Assembly: GCA_014859605.1 (NCBI GenBank)
Contig: JACUTW010000009.1
Location: 1-49,940 of the forward strand
Direction of reading: 5' to 3'
Length of the DNA stretch: 49,940 nucleotides
Origin: Desulfuromonadales bacterium
Lineage (GTDB): Bacteria; Desulfobacterota; Desulfuromonadia; Desulfuromonadales; UBA2197
Shown: positions 9,726 to 19,109 of the stretch, in pieces
Layout: each line of letters starts with the position of its first letter
Position numbering within the stretch: the first letter of the stretch is position 1
The notes under the pieces: model-generated
The model's input: the letters and a program-made list of their open reading frames with translations, nothing else
Databases searched by the model: none
Told to the model about the DNA's origin: nothing
Position numbers and translations under genes: made by a program

Positions 9726-10892
9726 ATGATAACTCGCGATGCAGAACAGACCATCCACACTTTGCTGCGTGGATTTCCAATTGTCACCTTGACCGGCCCC
9801 CGTCAGTCGGGGAAGACAACGCTGGCCAGAGCCATCTTTGTCGACCGACCTTATGTCTCCCTCGAAGACCCAGACATCCGCCTGGCGGCCCAGAGCGATC
9901 CCCGTTCCTTTCTGGAGCGATTTCCGGATGGTGCCGTCCTTGACGAAGTGCAACGCTGCCCCGAACTCTTCTCTTATCTGCAAACACGGGTCGATGCCGA
10001 TGGCCGCATGGGGCTCTTTATCCTCACCGGTTCACAGCAGTTTGGACTGATGTCATCGATCTCGCAATCATTGGCCGGACGCAGCGCCTTTGTCGAACTC
10101 CTCCCCTTTTCACTCGACGAACTGAGTCGCGTCGGCAAAGTGCCGCCGACCGCTGATGCCATGCTCCTGACTGGCGGCTACCCCCCCCTTTACGACCGGG
10201 ATCTCGCAGCACCGTTCTGGTTTAGCGCTTATGTCACTGCTTATGTTGAGCGGGATGTGCGGCAACTGCTCAAAATTCAGGAACTGGAAATTTTCCAGCG
10301 TTTTGTGCGCCTATGCGCCGGGCGCAGCGGGCAACTGCTCAATCTTTCCTCCCTCTCGACAGAGTGCGGCATCACCCATAATACCGCCAAGGCCTGGCTC
10401 TCGGTCCTTGAAGCAAGTTATCTGGTCTTCCTGTTGCGACCGCACCATGCCAATTTCAACAAACGCCTGGTTAAGATGCCGAAACTCTATTTTTATGACG
10501 TTGGCCTCGTTACATGGTTACTAGGGATCAGAACGACAGAACAGCTGGAGACCCACCCGCTGCGCGGGGCACTCTTTGAAACAATGGTCATGGCCGAGTT
10601 GATGAAATCGCGGCTGAATAAAGGGGAACGCCCTCAGCTCTATTTTTGGCGTGATAGCAACGGCAATGAAGTCGATGTGCTCGCCGAGCAAGGAGGGGGT
10701 GTGCGGCCGATTGAGATTAAGTCAGGAAAGACCCTGGCCAGCGATGCTTTTGCCGGGATAGAGAAGTGGCTAAAACTGGCTGGCCCTAGCGCACTGGCCC
10801 CAGCATTAATTTACGGCGGCACCGACAACTATCGCCAAAACAACGTCGATGTCTGCGCCTGGGAGAAATGTGGGCAGGTGTTGGGGAAGTAG
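9726..10892 (+). CDS. AAA ATPase with DUF4143 domain
   Basis: The 388-residue protein is of the AAA_14 + DUF4143 type: Walker A GPRQSGKTT (residues 24-32), Walker B AVLDEVQ (70-76), a sensor region ILTGSQQF, then the C-terminal DUF4143 domain with the end pattern LYFWRDSNGNEVDVL and PIEIKSGK, which resembles the D-E-x-K core of PD-(D/E)XK nucleases (E at NEVDV, E-x-K in IEIKSG). The family is widespread and scattered in genomes and its function is not settled; proposals include mobile, stress or defence-related roles. No ribosome binding site precedes the ATG. Codon use is slightly less GC-rich than neighbours, and the strong operator-like repeat in front supports an accessory, tightly regulated gene (inference). 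Confidence 0.85.
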   Translation: MITRDAEQTIHTLLRGFPIVTLTGPRQSGKTTLARAIFVDRPYVSLEDPDIRLAAQSDPRSFLERFPDGAVLDEVQRCPELFSYLQTRVDADGRMGLFILTGSQQFGLMSSISQSLAGRSAFVELLPFSLDELSRVGKVPPTADAMLLTGGYPPLYDRDLAAPFWFSAYVTAYVERDVRQLLKIQELEIFQRFVRLCAGRSGQLLNLSSLSTECGITHNTAKAWLSVLEASYLVFLLRPHHANFNKRLVKMPKLYFYDVGLVTWLLGIRTTEQLETHPLRGALFETMVMAELMKSRLNKGERPQLYFWRDSNGNEVDVLAEQGGGVRPIEIKSGKTLASDAFAGIEKWLKLAGPSALAPALIYGGTDNYRQNNVDVCAWEKCGQVLGK

Positions 10893-10974
10893 GGGGAATC
10901 CAGTCCGTCCACGCAGAAGCTTGACGCTCATCAGCTCATTTATTCGGTGCTAACTTCACAAAGGAAATGACACT

Positions 10975-11430
10975 TCACCCCAAACGGATCAAACGGGTCA
11001 GAGTCCGGTCCAGGGTCGCCGCAAAGCGTTTCCGGTCATTGGCACCAAAGGGGGGCGGGCCGCCGGCAACGAGGCCGTCGTTGCGGAGATCGGCGAGGAG
11101 ATCACGCATCGACAGGCGTTCGTTGACGTTGGAAGCGTCGTAGAGATCGCCGCGCGGGTCGATGGCGAGAGCGCCGGCGCTGACGATGCGGGCGGCAAGC
11201 GGGATATCAGCGGTAATGACGAGATCGCCGGGAGCGACCTGCTGAGCAATGTGGTCATCGGCGGCATCGAAGCCGCCATGCACATGCACCGAAGTAATCA
11301 GCGGTGAATGATGCCGGCCCATCGGCTGATTGGCGACGAGACAGACCGGCAACTGCAGCCGCTCGGCCGCCTTGAAGACGATCTCGCGCGCCAGGCGCGG
11401 ACAGGCATCAGCGTCGATCCAGATGATCAT
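10975..11430 (-). CDS. yaiI: YaiI/YqxD family protein (UPF0178, DUF188)
   Basis: The 151-residue protein shows the DUF188 pattern from its first residues (IWIDADACP) through [27 protein letters not shown]-like IDPRGDLYD and the C-terminal [15 protein letters not shown]. The fold is PIN-like and a nuclease role has been suggested for the family, but activity is not established. Its ATG overlaps the stop of the upstream gene yaeQ in an ATGA junction, so the two are translationally coupled. Length is the family norm. Confidence 0.9.
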   Translation of the reverse strand: MIIWIDADACPRLAREIVFKAAERLQLPVCLVANQPMGRHHSPLITSVHVHGGFDAADDHIAQQVAPGDLVITADIPLAARIVSAGALAIDPRGDLYDASNVNERLSMRDLLADLRNDGLVAGGPPPFGANDRKRFAATLDRTLTRLIRLG

Positions 11431-11975
11431 CTCTCCCCCTGCAGAAAAAGGATCTGCGATTCGAGGGTGTCGGTGCCGATAGTGAGGTAGATGTTCCCTT
11501 CAGTGATGGTCAGGGACCAGGTGATCGCCCGCTGCAAACGCGCGACGATCTGGGCGACAAAGGCCGGCTCGAGGGCAAGAATCGTCAGATTGTCGATGAC
11601 CGCAAGCTTGGGGAGGATCGATTCCTGCCAGCGCCAGAAAGCACTGGCACTACCACTGGCGATCAGCATCACCTTTTCGGCATGACGGCTGACCTTGCGC
11701 AGCCGTTCAAAGTCGGGGAGACCGACCTCGATCCATTCCCGTACCCGCCCGTCCGGCTCTTTGGTCCAGAGATCCGGCTCATCCGCCGCGGCAATCCCCT
11801 TGGTAAAGCTCAAATCTTCGCTGTAGCAAAGGGCGTAGGCAAAGAGGCGGGCGATAAGGCGCTCATTGGTTTCAGAAGGGTGGCGGGCGACGGTGGTTTC
11901 GAGTTTTTCGTACAGGTTGCGATCGAGATCAGCAAGTTCAATGCTGGTGCGGTAGATGGTGGAGGGCAGAGCCAT
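11427..11975 (-). CDS. yaeQ: YaeQ family protein
   Basis: From ATG 11975 the protein has 182 residues, the usual YaeQ length. It opens with MALPSTIYR and contains the family stretches [17 protein letters not shown], the DEPDLW segment and REWIEVGLP. YaeQ proteins have a PD-(D/E)XK-like fold; the candidate acidic residues D and E in DEPDLW and EWIEVG are present. Function is unproven. The frame extends 17 codons further, but AAGGAA before 11975 and the family N-terminus support the shorter form. It is followed by yaiI with a 4-base overlap. Confidence 0.9.
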   Translation of the reverse strand: MALPSTIYRTSIELADLDRNLYEKLETTVARHPSETNERLIARLFAYALCYSEDLSFTKGIAAADEPDLWTKEPDGRVREWIEVGLPDFERLRKVSRHAEKVMLIASGSASAFWRWQESILPKLAVIDNLTILALEPAFVAQIVARLQRAITWSLTITEGNIYLTIGTDTLESQILFLQGER

Positions 11976-12089
11976 GATGGTTTCCTTGAAAGGATTTTGT
12001 CGGGGATGCGGCTGACAAGGGGGCAAGTATGGTGTATAAAGTCGAGGTGGTCAACTTGATTGATGCTTTGCCCCTCAAAGGAGAATCCC

Positions 12090-13730
12090 ATGGAAAAACT
12101 GACTGAATTGCCGGCCTGGCAGGCCCTGACCGAACATCGCCGCAGCTGGGAAGGGCGTACTCTGCGCGCCGCCTTTGCTGCTGATCCCGACCGCTTTGCC
12201 CGCTTCTCTGTCGAATTCGACGGCCTCCTCTTCGACTACTCCAAGCAGCTCATCGATGCCGAGACGATCGCTTCGCTCTGCCAACTCGCCCGCGTCCGCA
12301 ACCTCGACGTGCAGCGCGATGCCATGTTCAACGGCGCCAAAATCAACAGCAGCGAAGGGCGCGCCGTCCTCCACACCGCCCTGCGCAACCGCAGCGAGCG
12401 GCCGGTGATCGTCGACGGCGAAGATGTCATGCCGGCGGTGCGCGATGTCCTCGGCGCGATGCGCCGCTTTTGCATGCAGGTACGCAGCGGCGGCTGGCGC
12501 GGCTATAGCAGCAAGCGGATCACCGACGTTGTCAACATCGGCATCGGCGGCTCTGATCTCGGTCCGAAGATGGCCTGCGCCGCCCTCACCCCCTACGTCT
12601 CCGGCCTGCGCAGCCACTTTGTCTCCAATGTCGATGCCAGCGATCTGGTGGAAACCCTGAAAGATTTGCACGCCGAGACCACCCTCTTTGTTGTCGTCTC
12701 CAAGACCTTCACCACTCAGGAGACGTTGGCCAATGCCTATTCCGCCCGCAACTGGTTCATCGACCAGGGGGGGAACATGGAGGAGATCAGCCGCCACTTT
12801 GTCGCGGTCTCGACCAACGAAAAGCGGGTGCACGAGTTCGGCATCGATCCCGCCAATATGTTCGGTTTCTGGGACTGGGTCGGCGGCCGCTACTCGCTGT
12901 GGTCGGCGGTCGGTCTCTCCCTCGCCCTGGCGATCGGCTACGATCACTTTGAAGAACTCCTCGATGGCGGTTTTGCGGTCGACGAACACTTCCGCAACGC
13001 GCCGCTGGAGAAGAATATCCCGGTCCTCATGGCCCTGCTCGGGATCTGGAACAGCAACTTCTGGGGAGCAGCGAGTCAGGCAGTCCTCCCTTACGATCAG
13101 TATCTGCACCGTTTCCCCGCTTACCTGCAACAGCTGGAGATGGAGAGCAACGGCAAGCGGGTGACGACCAGCGGCGAACTCGTCGATTACCCGACCGGAC
13201 CGATCCTCTGGGGCGAACCGGGGACGAACGGGCAGCACGCCTTTTACCAGCTCATCCATCAAGGGACACAGCTCGTCCCCTGCGACTTCATCGCCCCGGC
13301 GCGCAGCCATCATCAACTCGGCCCGCATCACCCCATCCTCCTCGCTAACGTCTTTGCCCAGGCCGAAGCGCTGATGCGCGGCAAGAATGCCGCTGAGGCG
13401 CAGGCGGAGATGGCGGCCGCGGGGATGGAGGAAGACGACATCGTTGCCCTTCTACCGCATCGCATCTTCCCCGGCAACCGGCCGAGCAGCACCCTGCTCC
13501 TCGAAGCAATCACCCCCCGCAGCCTGGGGATGTTGATCGCCCTCTACGAGCACAAAGTCTTTGTCCAAGGTGTGATCTGGGGGATCAACTCCTTCGATCA
13601 ATGGGGGGTCGAGCTCGGCAAACAGCTCGCCGGCGCCATCCTCCCCGAGTTGGTGACGCCGGATCCCGTGAGTAGTCATGACGCTTCGACCAACGGATTG
13701 ATCAACTGGTATTTGCAACGGAAGGGATGA
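12090..13730 (+). CDS. pgi: Glucose-6-phosphate isomerase
   Basis: Pgi interconverts glucose 6-phosphate and fructose 6-phosphate in the cytosol. The 546-residue product is close in length to the long proteobacterial form. Visible family signatures include [35 protein letters not shown], the [13 protein letters not shown] stretch with its catalytic His, and the C-terminal [18 protein letters not shown] containing the catalytic Lys region. AAAGGAG at 12078-12083 fixes the ATG at 12090; an in-frame TTG at 12060 is not needed. A hairpin terminator follows at 13755-13787, shared with the convergent murJ. With the aldolase gene at 47070 it fits glycolysis/gluconeogenesis. Confidence 0.97.
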   Translation: MEKLTELPAWQALTEHRRSWEGRTLRAAFAADPDRFARFSVEFDGLLFDYSKQLIDAETIASLCQLARVRNLDVQRDAMFNGAKINSSEGRAVLHTALRNRSERPVIVDGEDVMPAVRDVLGAMRRFCMQVRSGGWRGYSSKRITDVVNIGIGGSDLGPKMACAALTPYVSGLRSHFVSNVDASDLVETLKDLHAETTLFVVVSKTFTTQETLANAYSARNWFIDQGGNMEEISRHFVAVSTNEKRVHEFGIDPANMFGFWDWVGGRYSLWSAVGLSLALAIGYDHFEELLDGGFAVDEHFRNAPLEKNIPVLMALLGIWNSNFWGAASQAVLPYDQYLHRFPAYLQQLEMESNGKRVTTSGELVDYPTGPILWGEPGTNGQHAFYQLIHQGTQLVPCDFIAPARSHHQLGPHHPILLANVFAQAEALMRGKNAAEAQAEMAAAGMEEDDIVALLPHRIFPGNRPSSTLLLEAITPRSLGMLIALYEHKVFVQGVIWGINSFDQWGVELGKQLAGAILPELVTPDPVSSHDASTNGLINWYLQRKG

Positions 13731-13754
13731 GAAGCACCACCGGTGGTAGATTTT

Positions 13755-13787
13755 AAAAGGGCACCGCGCCAGCCGCAGTGCCCTTTT
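13755..13787. terminator. Bidirectional terminator between pgi and murJ
   Basis: Arms AAAAGGGCAC (13755-13764) and GTGCCCTTTT (13778-13787) pair perfectly with a 13-base loop. T-runs lie on both sides, so the hairpin can end transcripts of both convergent genes. Confidence 0.8.
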
Positions 13788-13791
13788 CCTT

Positions 13792-15360
13792 TTATTTACG
13801 CAGAATTTTACGGCGGAAGGTCGCGGCGACATGTTCTGCTTCCGGGCAGCGCAGCAGCAGAGTCATCATAAAGAAGAGGAGGATGCCGCCAGTGACGGCG
13901 CTGCCGAGGATGATCCCTTTGCTCAACCTCTCCCCCGGCAACGACCAGTCGGCCAGCGTGAGAACCCATGACACCAGGAGAGCCATCGGCAGGGAGGCAA
14001 GGAACGCTTTGCCGGCGGTCACCAGAATCGCGCGCCCGCCAAAGGGGCCGAGACGGCGGCGCAGGAACCAGAGGAGGAGGAGCATGTTGACCGCAGCGGC
14101 CAGGGTGGTGGCGAGAGCAAGACCGGCGTGCAGCATCGGGCCCATCAGGAGCAGACTGAGGAGGAGATTGACAAAGAAGGCGGCGAGTGCGGTGAGGACC
14201 GGGGTCCGGGTATCCTTGAGGGCATAAAAGGCCGGGGCGAGGACGCGAATCAGGGCGACAAAGGAGAGGCCGAGGGCATAGTAAAAAAGAGCCACGCCGG
14301 CGCCGTTCACTTCCTTGAAGGTAAAGGCCCCGCCCATAAAGAGGAGAGAAAAGAGGGGGATGGCACAAAGCATCAAGCCGAAAGCGGCGGGGATGGTGAC
14401 GAAGAGGGTCAGGCGCAGGCCAAAGTTGAGCGAATCCTTGACGCCGCTAAAGTCTTCAAGGGCCGCCTGCCGGCTCATCGACGGCAGCACCGCCTGGGCG
14501 ACGGCGACGACAAAGACCCCCTGCGGGAACTCGAAGAGACGCTGCGCGTAATAGAGATAAGAGACGCTCCCCTGCGGCAGGAGTGAGGCGAGGATATTGC
14601 TGACGGTGATATTGAGATAATAGACGCCGACGCCAAAGATCGCCGGCGCCATGAGGAGCGTAATCCGTTTCAGCGCCGGATGGGCAAAGTTGAAGTTGAG
14701 GCGGAGCGGGTAACCCTTCCTCCACAGGACCGGCAGTTGCAGCAGCAATTGAAGTAGACCGCCGATCAGCACGCCGATCGCCAGAGAAACGATCGGCACC
14801 TCGAAATGGCTGTGCAACAGCAGAGCCGAGCCGATCATCGCCAGATTGAGGAAGACGGTGGAGATCGCCGGGGTGAAGAAGTGGCGCAATGTATTGAGAA
14901 TCCCCATGCACAGGGCGACGAGGCTGATAAAGAAGATATAAGGGAAGAGGAGGCGGTTGAGGGTGATGGTCAGCTCCAGCTTGCCGGGGACAGCGCTAAA
15001 GCCGGGGAAGAACAGATGGACGATCAGCGGGGAAAAGATAATACCGAAGAGGGTGATCCCGGCCATGACGATGGTGAGGAGAGTGAAGCAGACATTGGCA
15101 AGTTCGCGGGCGCCGGCGTCGCCGTGTTTCTCCCGCCATTCGGAGAAGATCGGCACAAAGGCGGCCGTCAGTGCCCCTTCAGCAAAGAAGCGGCGCAGCA
15201 GATTGGGGATCATAAAGGCGCCGAAGAAGGCGTCCGTCGCCATCCCGGCGCCGAAGAGGCGCGAAACGACCATGTCGCGCACCATACCAAGGATGCGGGA
15301 AAGGATAGTAGCGAAGCCGAGGATACCGGCGGCTTTGACGATCTGTTTTTTTTCGGACAT
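13792..15360 (-). CDS. murJ: Lipid II flippase MurJ (MviN)
   Basis: MurJ flips lipid II across the inner membrane for peptidoglycan synthesis. From ATG 15360 the product has 522 residues with about 14 hydrophobic helices. The N-terminus shows the family pattern of LSRILGMVRDMVVSRLFGAG and DAFFGAFMIPNLLRRFFAEGALTAAFVP, with the arginines known to be essential in the central cavity. The frame is open 34 codons further upstream, but AAGGAC sits before 15360 and the upstream part is not family-like. It ends two bases past the shared terminator with pgi. Confidence 0.95.
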   Translation of the reverse strand: MSEKKQIVKAAGILGFATILSRILGMVRDMVVSRLFGAGMATDAFFGAFMIPNLLRRFFAEGALTAAFVPIFSEWREKHGDAGARELANVCFTLLTIVMAGITLFGIIFSPLIVHLFFPGFSAVPGKLELTITLNRLLFPYIFFISLVALCMGILNTLRHFFTPAISTVFLNLAMIGSALLLHSHFEVPIVSLAIGVLIGGLLQLLLQLPVLWRKGYPLRLNFNFAHPALKRITLLMAPAIFGVGVYYLNITVSNILASLLPQGSVSYLYYAQRLFEFPQGVFVVAVAQAVLPSMSRQAALEDFSGVKDSLNFGLRLTLFVTIPAAFGLMLCAIPLFSLLFMGGAFTFKEVNGAGVALFYYALGLSFVALIRVLAPAFYALKDTRTPVLTALAAFFVNLLLSLLLMGPMLHAGLALATTLAAAVNMLLLLWFLRRRLGPFGGRAILVTAGKAFLASLPMALLVSWVLTLADWSLPGERLSKGIILGSAVTGGILLFFMMTLLLRCPEAEHVAATFRRKILRK

Positions 15361-15510
15361 GCAGTCCTTCGCGGCAGGGGATGAAAGTTTTTCGTTTTTA
15401 CCACAAGGCCCGTTTAAAGAGGAGGGCAAAGTGTTGTACGGTTGACAAAGGACGCAGGGCAAGGGTAAAGATGGAGCGATTCAAGAGTCAGATTCTGTCG
15501 GAGTTTTTCC

Positions 15511-15819
15511 ATGAAAAAGATCGCCTTCTCGACCTTCCTCATCATCCTGCTCCTCAGCCTCGCTTACCTGCGCCGTCCTGATCTTGCCTTCCATCAACAG
15601 TGGATTTTGGCGCGGGCGGCTCTTTTGACCAACAGCGATGCAGTGCTCGTGACGGAGAAACCCCCGCTCACTTTTCACGACTTTTACCTGATCACCACCA
15701 CCAGCGACCCGGCAACCGGCAAAATTGTCTCCTTTGGTTTCGGCCACTACATCAAAGTTCTCAACGATGACTGGGGCAGACGGGCTCTCTCTTCGCAGCC
15801 AGTCCCCCCGCCCCGCTGA
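15511..15819 (+). CDS. Small membrane-anchored or secreted hypothetical protein
   Basis: The 102-residue product starts with two lysines and a hydrophobic stretch (residues 4-19), a single N-terminal anchor or uncleaved signal peptide, followed by a short soluble domain with HDFYLITTTSD and a glycine-rich GFGHYIKVL segment. GGAG lies seven bases before the ATG. I do not recognise the family. It ends 32 bases before uup and may be cotranscribed with it. The coding bias agrees with its neighbours, which supports a real gene. Confidence 0.7.
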   Translation: MKKIAFSTFLIILLLSLAYLRRPDLAFHQQWILARAALLTNSDAVLVTEKPPLTFHDFYLITTTSDPATGKIVSFGFGHYIKVLNDDWGRRALSSQPVPPPR

Positions 15820-15851
15820 ATCCTACTTTCTCCTTCTTTTTGTGAGTCTCC

Positions 15852-17747
15852 ATGCCCTTGATCTCGCTGCGTAATATCTCCCTCGCCTTTGGCGGCCCCC
15901 CCCTGTTGAACAATATCGACCTCACTATCGAGCCGGGCGATCGCCTCTGCCTTTTGGGCCGCAACGGCTGCGGCAAATCGAGCCTGCTGAAACTCATTGC
16001 CGGCGAACAGCGCCCCGATGGCGGCGATCTCATTCAACCGCAGGGAGTGCGCATCGCTTACGTCCCCCAGGAAGCGCCGCCGGAGCTGGCCGGGCCAGTC
16101 TTCGATGTTGTCTGCGGCGGCGTCAAAGAGGCGGCTGCCCTCCTCGCCGAATATCATCACGTCAGCCACCGCCTCGCCGAAACGCACAGTGACGCCGATT
16201 ATCAGCGCCTCGAAGAATTGCAGAAGGGACTGGAAGAGAGGAATGGCTGGAGCCTGCATCAGGATGTCGAGCGCCTCATTCAGCGCCTCGATCTCGACCC
16301 CGAAGCCGACTTCGCCACCCTCTCCGGCGGCACCCAGCGCCGGGTTCTGCTGGCCATGGCGCTGGCGTCCCAACCTGAACTCCTCCTCCTTGACGAACCG
16401 ACCAACCATCTCGATATCAACACCATCGTCTGGCTCGAAGAGCTGCTGGTCAAGGAGATCCCCAGCTGCCTCTTCGTCACCCACGACCGCGCCTTTGCCC
16501 GCCGCGTTTCGACCCGCATCGCCGAACTCGACCGCGGCCGCCTCTTCTGCTGGCCCATCGATTTCGACACCTTTGTGCAACGCCGCGAAGAACTTCTGGT
16601 CATCGAAGAGAGCCGCGCCGCCCTCTTCGACAAGAAGCTCGCCGAGGAAGAAGCCTGGCTGCGCCAGGGAGTGAAGGCCCGACGCACCCGCAACGAAGGC
16701 CGGGTGCGGGCCCTCAAAGCTTTGCGTGAAGAGCGGCGGCAGCGCCGCGAGAAGCTCGGCAACGTCAAGCTCGAAGTCGCGGAAGCGCGGCGCTCCGGCC
16801 AGATCGTCGCCGAAGCCGAACACCTCAGCTTTTCCTTCGACGACAAGGTCATCGTCCGCGACTTCTCGGTCTCGATCCAGCGCGGCGACCGCATCGGCAT
16901 CATCGGCCCGAACGGCGCCGGCAAGACCACCCTCCTCCGTCTCCTCCTCGGTGAACTGCAGCCGCAGAGCGGCACCATCGCCCTCGGCACCCGCCGCGAG
17001 ATCCTCTACGTCGATCAGCTCCGCGCCCAGCTTGATCTGGAAAAGACCGTCATTGAGAATGTCGGCGAGGGGAGCGATTACGTCACCATCGGCGGCAAGC
17101 CGCGTCACGTCATCGGCTACCTGCAGGATTTCCTCTTCAGCCCCGACCGCGCCCGTTCGCCGGTACGTATCCTCTCCGGCGGCGAACGCAACCGCCTCCT
17201 CCTTGCCAAACTCTTCACCAAGCCGGCGAATATCCTCGTCCTCGACGAACCGACCAACGACCTCGACAGCGAGACCCTCGATCTCCTCGAAGAACTCCTC
17301 CTCGACTTCAGCGGCACCCTCCTCCTCGTCAGCCACGACCGCGAATTCCTCAACAACGTCGTCACCAGCACCCTGGTCTTCGAAGGGGATGGCCAGGTCA
17401 ACGAATATGTCGGCGGCTACGACGACTGGATACGGCAGGCGGCCACCCGGACACCCGCCCCCGAGCCGGCCAAGGAGAGCGCCCCGAAGCCGCGTCCCAA
17501 GGTTGAGAAAGCGCGCAAGCTCACCTTCAAGGAGGGGAAAGAACTCGAAGGACTCCCCGCGCAGATCGCCGCTCTTGAAGCCGAAGAGGCCGGGCTGCAT
17601 GCCAAGCTTGCCGATCCCGATTTCTACAAAAGTGCCGGCAACGCCGTAACGACAGTCAATGAACGCCTGGCGGCCCTGGCAATCGAGCTGGAAGCGGTCT
17701 ATGCCCGCTGGGAAGAGCTGGAGACGATCAAGGCGGAGAGTGAATAA
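15852..17747 (+). CDS. uup: ABC-F family ATPase Uup
   Basis: The 631-residue protein has two soluble ABC domains and no membrane segments. Domain 1 has Walker A GRNGCGKSS (about residues 37-45) and signature LSGGTQRR, with LLLLDEPTNHLD; domain 2 has GPNGAGKTT and LSGGERNR with LVLDEPTNDLD. The interdomain linker (ARRTRNEGRVRALKALREER) is basic and helical, and the C-terminus (from about 560) is a coiled coil rich in Glu and Leu, as in Uup. ABC-F proteins act at the ribosome; Uup is linked to branched DNA intermediates and transposon excision. The start context is weak (GTGAG), but the N-terminus fits the family. Confidence 0.93.
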   Translation: MPLISLRNISLAFGGPPLLNNIDLTIEPGDRLCLLGRNGCGKSSLLKLIAGEQRPDGGDLIQPQGVRIAYVPQEAPPELAGPVFDVVCGGVKEAAALLAEYHHVSHRLAETHSDADYQRLEELQKGLEERNGWSLHQDVERLIQRLDLDPEADFATLSGGTQRRVLLAMALASQPELLLLDEPTNHLDINTIVWLEELLVKEIPSCLFVTHDRAFARRVSTRIAELDRGRLFCWPIDFDTFVQRREELLVIEESRAALFDKKLAEEEAWLRQGVKARRTRNEGRVRALKALREERRQRREKLGNVKLEVAEARRSGQIVAEAEHLSFSFDDKVIVRDFSVSIQRGDRIGIIGPNGAGKTTLLRLLLGELQPQSGTIALGTRREILYVDQLRAQLDLEKTVIENVGEGSDYVTIGGKPRHVIGYLQDFLFSPDRARSPVRILSGGERNRLLLAKLFTKPANILVLDEPTNDLDSETLDLLEELLLDFSGTLLLVSHDREFLNNVVTSTLVFEGDGQVNEYVGGYDDWIRQAATRTPAPEPAKESAPKPRPKVEKARKLTFKEGKELEGLPAQIAALEAEEAGLHAKLADPDFYKSAGNAVTTVNERLAALAIELEAVYARWEELETIKAESE

Positions 17748-17773
17748 GCGACGGGATTTATGTTCGGAGTCGA

Positions 17774-17807
17774 GTAGGTCGGGTTGGCGAAGCGTAACCC
17801 GACGTTT
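17774..17807. repeat. Palindromic REP-like element, copy 1
   Basis: A 34-base imperfect palindrome with outer halves GTCGGGTT and AACCCGAC. It matches 24863-24896 at all but two positions. It lies between uup and the mqsR promoter. Confidence 0.7.
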
Positions 17808-17823
17808 AACTATCTACATATTT

Positions 17824-17863
17824 ATCAAATTGACTAATTAAATCAAATTGGATATTATCTTAC
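17824..17863 (+). promoter_or_regulatory. mqsRA promoter with direct-repeat operator candidate
   Basis: TTGACT (17830-17835), a 17-base spacer and TATTAT (17853-17858) form a near-consensus sigma-70 promoter. ATCAAATTG occurs twice (17824-17832 and 17842-17850), 18 bases apart, over the -35 and spacer, a likely autoregulator site. The mqsR ATG is only five bases past the -10, so the transcript should start at or very near the start codon. The AACCT/AGGTT palindrome known for E. coli MqsA is not seen. Confidence 0.65.
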
Positions 17864-18172
17864 ATGGAAAAGCGCACTCCCCACTATAGCCTGACCGATA
17901 TCCAGGCTGTTGTTGCCGCGCCGGCAAGCCGCCCGTTCACCCTCACCGCCTTACGGGGCGGCCTTGAGTTGGGGTTGTCCGAGCCGGATATGCGGCTGGT
18001 GGTCCTTGCACTTTCCAGGAGCGATTTCTTTAAATCAATGACCACCCACTCCGATCATCGGGAGTGGCAGGACGTTTACCACGGCGCCACCGAAGATGGC
18101 ATCGCTGTTTACATCAAGGTGACCGACTACACGGATGGGCGACCACTGGTGATTCAGTTCAAGGCAAAGTGA
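17864..18172 (+). CDS. mqsR: MqsR-type mRNA interferase toxin
   Basis: The 102-residue protein resembles E. coli MqsR along most of its length, including the start MEKRTPH and the block SDFFKSMTTHSDHREWQDVY, where the E. coli protein has SDFYKSMTTYSDHTIWQDVY. MqsR is a RelE-fold ribonuclease that cuts mRNA at GCU/GCA sites. It lies directly before its antitoxin gene (9 bases apart), the usual toxin-first order of this family. No ribosome binding site precedes the ATG, and the promoter position implies a leaderless mRNA. Base composition is lower in GC upstream, consistent with an acquired module. Confidence 0.95.
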   Translation: MEKRTPHYSLTDIQAVVAAPASRPFTLTALRGGLELGLSEPDMRLVVLALSRSDFFKSMTTHSDHREWQDVYHGATEDGIAVYIKVTDYTDGRPLVIQFKAK

Positions 18173-18181
18173 GGTAAAAGC

Positions 18182-18640
18182 ATGAAATGTCCAGCTTGTG
18201 GCAATGCAGAGATGTGTACAACAGTTCGAGACGAAACTCTTTCCTACGGCGGGCAATCCGTGACTTTGCATACGATGAAGGGCGATTTCTGCCCGGTCTG
18301 TGGGGAGGGGATTTGGGATGAAGAGAGTTATCGTCGTTACACTGAAACGCAAACCGCTATTATTCGCGCAGCAAAAGGCGACGTGAGCGCCGATATCCGA
18401 CGTATTCGTAAGAACCTGAAACTCACCCAGACCGAACTTTCCGAAGTCGTCGGTATCGGTAAAGTGGCATTCTCCCGATACGAGCGCGGCGAGACCAAAC
18501 CGCCGGCTCCTTTGGTTAAACTTTTACAACTGATGGAAAGACATCCCGACCTGCTCAACGAAATCTGCCCGACCTTTCATCATACGACACACTCCAACGC
18601 CCGCGAGAAAAAGCACCAAGGGAGAGGCAGCCATAGCTGA
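18182..18640 (+). CDS. mqsA: MqsA-type antitoxin
   Basis: MqsA neutralises MqsR through an N-terminal zinc domain and represses the operon through a C-terminal HTH. Here the zinc ligands are C3, C6, C37 and C40, the same positions as in E. coli, and residues about 70-125 form an XRE-type HTH (LTQTELSEVVGIGKVAFSRY, where E. coli has a closely similar helix). GAGGT precedes the ATG. After the usual C-terminus (LLNEIC) there are about 22 extra, His- and Lys-rich residues not present in the E. coli protein; they may be a harmless read-through of a lost stop codon. Confidence 0.95.
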   Translation: MKCPACGNAEMCTTVRDETLSYGGQSVTLHTMKGDFCPVCGEGIWDEESYRRYTETQTAIIRAAKGDVSADIRRIRKNLKLTQTELSEVVGIGKVAFSRYERGETKPPAPLVKLLQLMERHPDLLNEICPTFHHTTHSNAREKKHQGRGSHS

Positions 18641-18715
18641 GGCGCGTCGTCTCCACTCGCGAAAGCTGAAGAGGATGGTCCGTCGGCAAAGTCAGTTGAG
18701 ATTGCCAGGAATAAA

Positions 18716-19081
18716 ATGATCAAACTCTACTCCCCGGAAAACGAGGTTCAACTCGCCATACTGAAAAGCCTCTTTGAGGCGGAAGGCATTCCGATCTTTG
18801 TCCACAATGACAATTTTGGCTCGATGCGCTCAGGCATTCAAATCGAGTTGTTCAATAAAAAAACCATCATGGTCAGTGAACAAGATTATGAAAGTGCACA
18901 AGCTGTCATCCTCAATTTCCTCGGGAACATTGACGAGGCCGAACAAGAGCAAGAGACAATTACTGCAAGTTATTCGTTCTTGGACAAGCTCCGCATGGTC
19001 TTCGAAGGGTTAATTTTCGGCTGGGTCATGCCCGGACGAAGATGGCGGAAAGACAAAGAAGACGGGAAGGAAAACCCGTAA
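18716..19081 (+). CDS. DUF2007 domain protein (putative signal-transducing protein)
   Basis: Residues 1-70 match the DUF2007 pattern: MIKLYSPENEVQLAILKSLFEAEGIPIFVHND and a later IMVSEQDYESAQAVI. The domain has a PII-like ferredoxin fold; its ligand and role are unknown. Residues about 75-121 are an acidic Glu/Gln linker, an amphipathic FLDKLRMVFEGLIFGWVMPG segment and a charged tail. AGGAAT precedes the ATG. It lies alone between two toxin-antitoxin modules and is not obviously part of either. Confidence 0.8.
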   Translation: MIKLYSPENEVQLAILKSLFEAEGIPIFVHNDNFGSMRSGIQIELFNKKTIMVSEQDYESAQAVILNFLGNIDEAEQEQETITASYSFLDKLRMVFEGLIFGWVMPGRRWRKDKEDGKENP

Positions 19082-19109
19082 AGATTTAGAAGACTTCAAG
19101 GAATCCATT

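Noticed and set aside
9501-9983. N-terminal extension of the DUF1015 protein to 9983
   Set aside because: Runs antisense into the ATPase gene and across its promoter; the family N-terminus and ribosome site are at 9500.
15747-17600. 617-codon minus-strand frame opposite uup
   Set aside because: Shadow of the ABC-F gene; low-complexity Glu/Ala-rich product without family motifs.
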